Assembly: GCF_001083795.1 (NCBI RefSeq) | Contig: NZ_LAVK01000028.1 | Span: 1-36,791, forward strand | Direction of reading: 5' to 3' | Source of the DNA: Streptomyces sp. SBT349 | Lineage (GTDB): Bacteria > Actinomycetota > Actinomycetes > Streptomycetales > Streptomycetaceae | Length of the DNA: 36,791 nt | Shown here: piece by piece, positions 35,142-36,791 of the stretch | Layout of the letters: each line of letters begins with the position of its first letter | How positions within the stretch are numbered: the first letter of the stretch is position 1 | The notes under the pieces: generated by a model | The model's input: the letters and a program-made list of their open reading frames with translations, nothing else | Database searches by the model: none | Told to the model about the DNA's origin: nothing | Program-made: the position numbers and the translations under genes

Positions 35142-35581
35142 CGGCTCTGCTCCGGCGCGCGGTAGTGGATGCCGCCCGAGGCGCTGATGTCACCGGCGGA
35201 GATGACGACCTGGCTGTTGGTGTTGCCGTGCACGGTCGTATGCGCCCCCGCGCTTGTGTCCGCCCCCTTGACCCGGTCGGCCAGGTCCTGAAGCGCCTGC
35301 GCCGCGTCCGGGTTCTTCCGCAGGAACGCCGCCAACTGGATCGTCAGCTCGCTGCGCAGCTGGTTCTCCACCGACCCGCGTTCGCTGTCCGGACTGTCGA
35401 CGAGTCGCTGCCGCGCCGTGTCGATCAGACGCAGCTCCTGCTCGACGCTCTCCTCCCCGCCTCGCCTGAGGAGGCCGGCCACCGCATCCCGCGCGTACTC
35501 CCACGTGCTCCTGACCATCTCGGTGACTAGGGCACCGGCCCCCACACCCGCGACATCCATGATGTTCAACGCGTCCCCCAT
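35138..35581 (-). CDS. Bell-like helical protein with C-terminal amyloid-type motif (candidate cell-death effector)
   Basis: 147 aa. Residues 1-105 are helical with a Gly/Ala-rich hydrophobic start (MDVAGVGAGALVTEMV) followed by amphipathic helices (STWEYARDAVAGLL, IQLAAFLRKNP, AAQALQDLADRV). This resembles the Bell domain, the bacterial counterpart of fungal HeLo/HELL pore-forming domains. Residues 117-133 carry the motif GNTNSQVVISAGDI, followed by GGIHY. It aligns residue by residue with the N-terminal motif of the next gene (NS, then Q/K, V/I, V/I, V/I, S/A, A, G, D/S, I/V). ATG at 35581 has GGGGA eight bases upstream. First gene of a three-gene operon with 4-bp coupling. Confidence 0.72.
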   Translation of the reverse strand: MGDALNIMDVAGVGAGALVTEMVRSTWEYARDAVAGLLRRGGEESVEQELRLIDTARQRLVDSPDSERGSVENQLRSELTIQLAAFLRKNPDAAQALQDLADRVKGADTSAGAHTTVHGNTNSQVVISAGDISASGGIHYRAPEQSR

Positions 35582-36170
35582 CGTCGTTTCCCCTGCCCCG
35601 TGAGACGTGCAGGGGTCGGCGGCATATTCGACACATCAGGGTGGATGTCAGCGCGGAGGCCAGCAATCGAAAGCATTTGCCATATACCGGAATGAGCTAT
35701 CGCCAAGCGGGTGGATCCGGCCGAGTCGAACCTGGGCTACGAAGCGCTGTGCTGAGTCAAGCCCCGCAAACCCCAGGATGGGCGGCAGTTCAGGTTTCGA
35801 CTACGGTGCAACTTGGCCAGAGCATCACTTTGGGTGAATGTCCGGAAGTGAATGGAGCACGGTGGTGTGAGCACCGTGAATCCGGTAAAAGCGCGCTGAT
35901 GGAGTGACGTGTGGCGGACTCGACGGCCCTGGTCAGGGGAGTCGGCCTTTCCTTGTGCACGTAGGCCCAGTCACGGTGGGTCTCAAGCATCGCAGTCGCT
36001 GCTCGGCAGTTCTGTCGCGAGTCATGCAGCGCACCTTGGAGCGGCCTGGAAACCGGGCTGACTGCTGAGGCGCAATTGGCGGGACATCGTTGCATCCGAG
36101 CACTACGGTGGGGACGGTGCCGAGGCCTGTGAGTTTCACGAGCGTACCGGCGGGAATCCCCGGTCGCGTT
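35582..36170. other. Region upstream of the amyloid-NLR operon, no recognisable gene
   Basis: About 590 bp, somewhat lower in GC near 35640-35700 (aaagcatttgccatataccgg), where the operon promoter should lie. Short open frames on both strands show no family similarity. Confidence 0.4.
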
Positions 36171-36319
36171 TTCATGCCTTGGCACAGGCCGATGTGAACT
36201 GGCTGGACAGGGCAGCCCTGTTGGAGGAATGTACGCGGACTCCCGAGCCGCTGTTCGAGAATCTGGTCAGATCTGCGTTCCAGGTCACTGGCGCAGATGC
36301 AGGTGGGCAACGGTGGCTG

Positions 36320-36530
36320 GTGCTCATGCCAGGCCGTCCCACGGCCCGCGCTCGTCGCGCAGCCATGGCCCCAGGCGGGGCCGTGTCACCGGATCCGTCG
36401 CCCCAGAAACCTCCCAGTCGTCCGCCCAGGCGATGATGTGCCCGCCGACGCCGGCTGCGGCCCGCAGGACGTCCTCGCGCTGACGCTCCGGAGAGGTGGT
36501 CGCCAGCTTCATCCGTAATAACCGGCGGAT
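36320..36530 (-). pseudogene. Serine recombinase N-terminal remnant 2
   Basis: The minus-strand frame codes LATTSPERQREDVL, then GHIIAWADDWEVSGATDPVT and RPRLGPWLRDERGPWDGLA, the resolvase-domain region of an actinobacterial serine recombinase. The N-terminal start and the rest of the catalytic and DNA-binding domains are missing. It lies about 130 bp from att copy C, where an integrase or excision gene would sit, and is related to the fragment at 16.0-16.1 kb. Confidence 0.7.
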
Positions 36531-36656
36531 CCCCAGCAGCCACCTGCCGCATCCGTCGTAGGGGCGCCATGCCGTCCCGAGGTCCGTACCAAGCACTGCG
36601 TCTCTCTATCGGCCAGAGGCTTGAGGAGGATCGGCGATCGCACCCGGGAGCCAGGA

Positions 36657-36710
36657 TCACCCCAGGAAGCTCAGCCGCACCTGCCGTTCCGCGTTGTCGA
36701 CATTCGTGTC
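36657..36710. repeat. yjbQ 3'-end direct repeat, copy C (att within the intact gene end)
   Basis: This is the reference copy: it continues uninterrupted into yjbQ beyond 36710 (gaccaggcagacc), whereas copies A and B diverge there. It is the chromosome-gene side attachment site that keeps the yjbQ reading frame after insertion. Confidence 0.8.
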
Positions 36711-36791
36711 GACCAGGCAGACCGACTGCCACGTGCCGAGCTGGAGGCGGCCGGAGAGGACCGGGAGGGTGGTGTGCGGGGGGAGGAGGCC
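36657..36791 (-). CDS. yjbQ: YjbQ/UPF0047 family protein, C-terminal part (partial at window edge)
   Basis: 44 codons at the right edge read LLPPHTTLPVLSGRLQLGTW, then SVCLVDTNVDNAERQVR and LSFLG before a stop at 36657-36659. This is the conserved end of the YjbQ/UPF0047 family (GTWQ..VLVD.N.....R.V.L.F), linked to secondary thiamine-phosphate synthase activity. The rest lies outside the window. Its last about 54 bp are the repeated att sequence, so integrated DNA regenerates the gene's end. Probably intact and functional. Confidence 0.88.
   Translation of the reverse strand, partial: GLLPPHTTLPVLSGRLQLGTWQSVCLVDTNVDNAERQVRLSFLG

Noticed and set aside
35790..36185. 131-codon minus-strand open frame upstream of the amyloid-NLR operon
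   Set aside because: No recognisable domain, no good ribosome site and atypical composition for a gene here.

Overview
The window is high-GC (about 70%) actinobacterial DNA and looks like an accessory, arm-type region of a Streptomyces chromosome. The signs are strong third-position G/C, GTG starts, probable leaderless promoters, MmyB-type and small HTH regulators, a DUF2690 protein, VOC proteins and a PhoD phosphatase. No tRNA, rRNA or CRISPR array was seen. All calls come from reading the sequence; no database search was possible.

1-4.3 kb (minus strand): a compact four-gene operon. It encodes an MfnB-type furan phosphate synthase, an aldehyde dehydrogenase, an aryl-alcohol-type zinc alcohol dehydrogenase and an LCMT/TIGR00027-type methyltransferase cut by the window edge. 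Together these look like a small pathway that builds a furan ring and adjusts its oxidation state and methylation. 4.4-6.1 kb (minus): three tandem secreted lectins, each a single three-repeat beta-trefoil closely resembling actinohivin. 6.2-7.1 kb: a divergent MmyB-like regulator. 7.2-8.8 kb (minus): a PUA/EVE-like - SBD - HNH nuclease, probably a modification-dependent (type IV) restriction enzyme that may read DNA phosphorothioation. 9-19 kb: a patchwork of small intact genes (membrane-anchored MazF/PemK-like toxin, peptidoglycan-binding secreted protein, VOC protein, HTH regulator plus serine hydrolase under a two-operator leaderless promoter, AraC regulator, DUF2690 protein, PhoD) and many decayed ones (IS1380 transposase, FAD oxidoreductase with a large internal deletion, serine recombinase, MmyB fragment, frameshifted membrane protein).

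19.5-36.8 kb: the 3' end of yjbQ (itself running off the right edge) is present three times as a direct repeat of about 54 bp, at 19491, 30227 and 36657. This is the signature of two integrative elements inserted in tandem at the yjbQ 3' end. Element 1 (about 10.7 kb) carries an inactivated IS5-family element with perfect 26-bp inverted repeats, and a two-gene locus: an unrecognised 760-aa protein followed by a 2053-aa STAND-like ATPase. Element 2 (about 6.4 kb) carries an IS21 istA fragment, a VOC protein, a decayed stretch, a serine recombinase fragment, and a three-gene operon.

The element 2 operon is the most striking content. A 147-aa helical protein ends in an amyloid-like motif, and the next gene, a P-loop ATPase with helical repeats, begins with a matching motif. 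This is the architecture of bacterial amyloid-signalling (BASS) NLR immunity. The right half of the window is therefore best read as a yjbQ integration hotspot loaded with two candidate ATPase-based conflict or phage-defence systems, with the nuclease at 7-9 kb as a separate third candidate.
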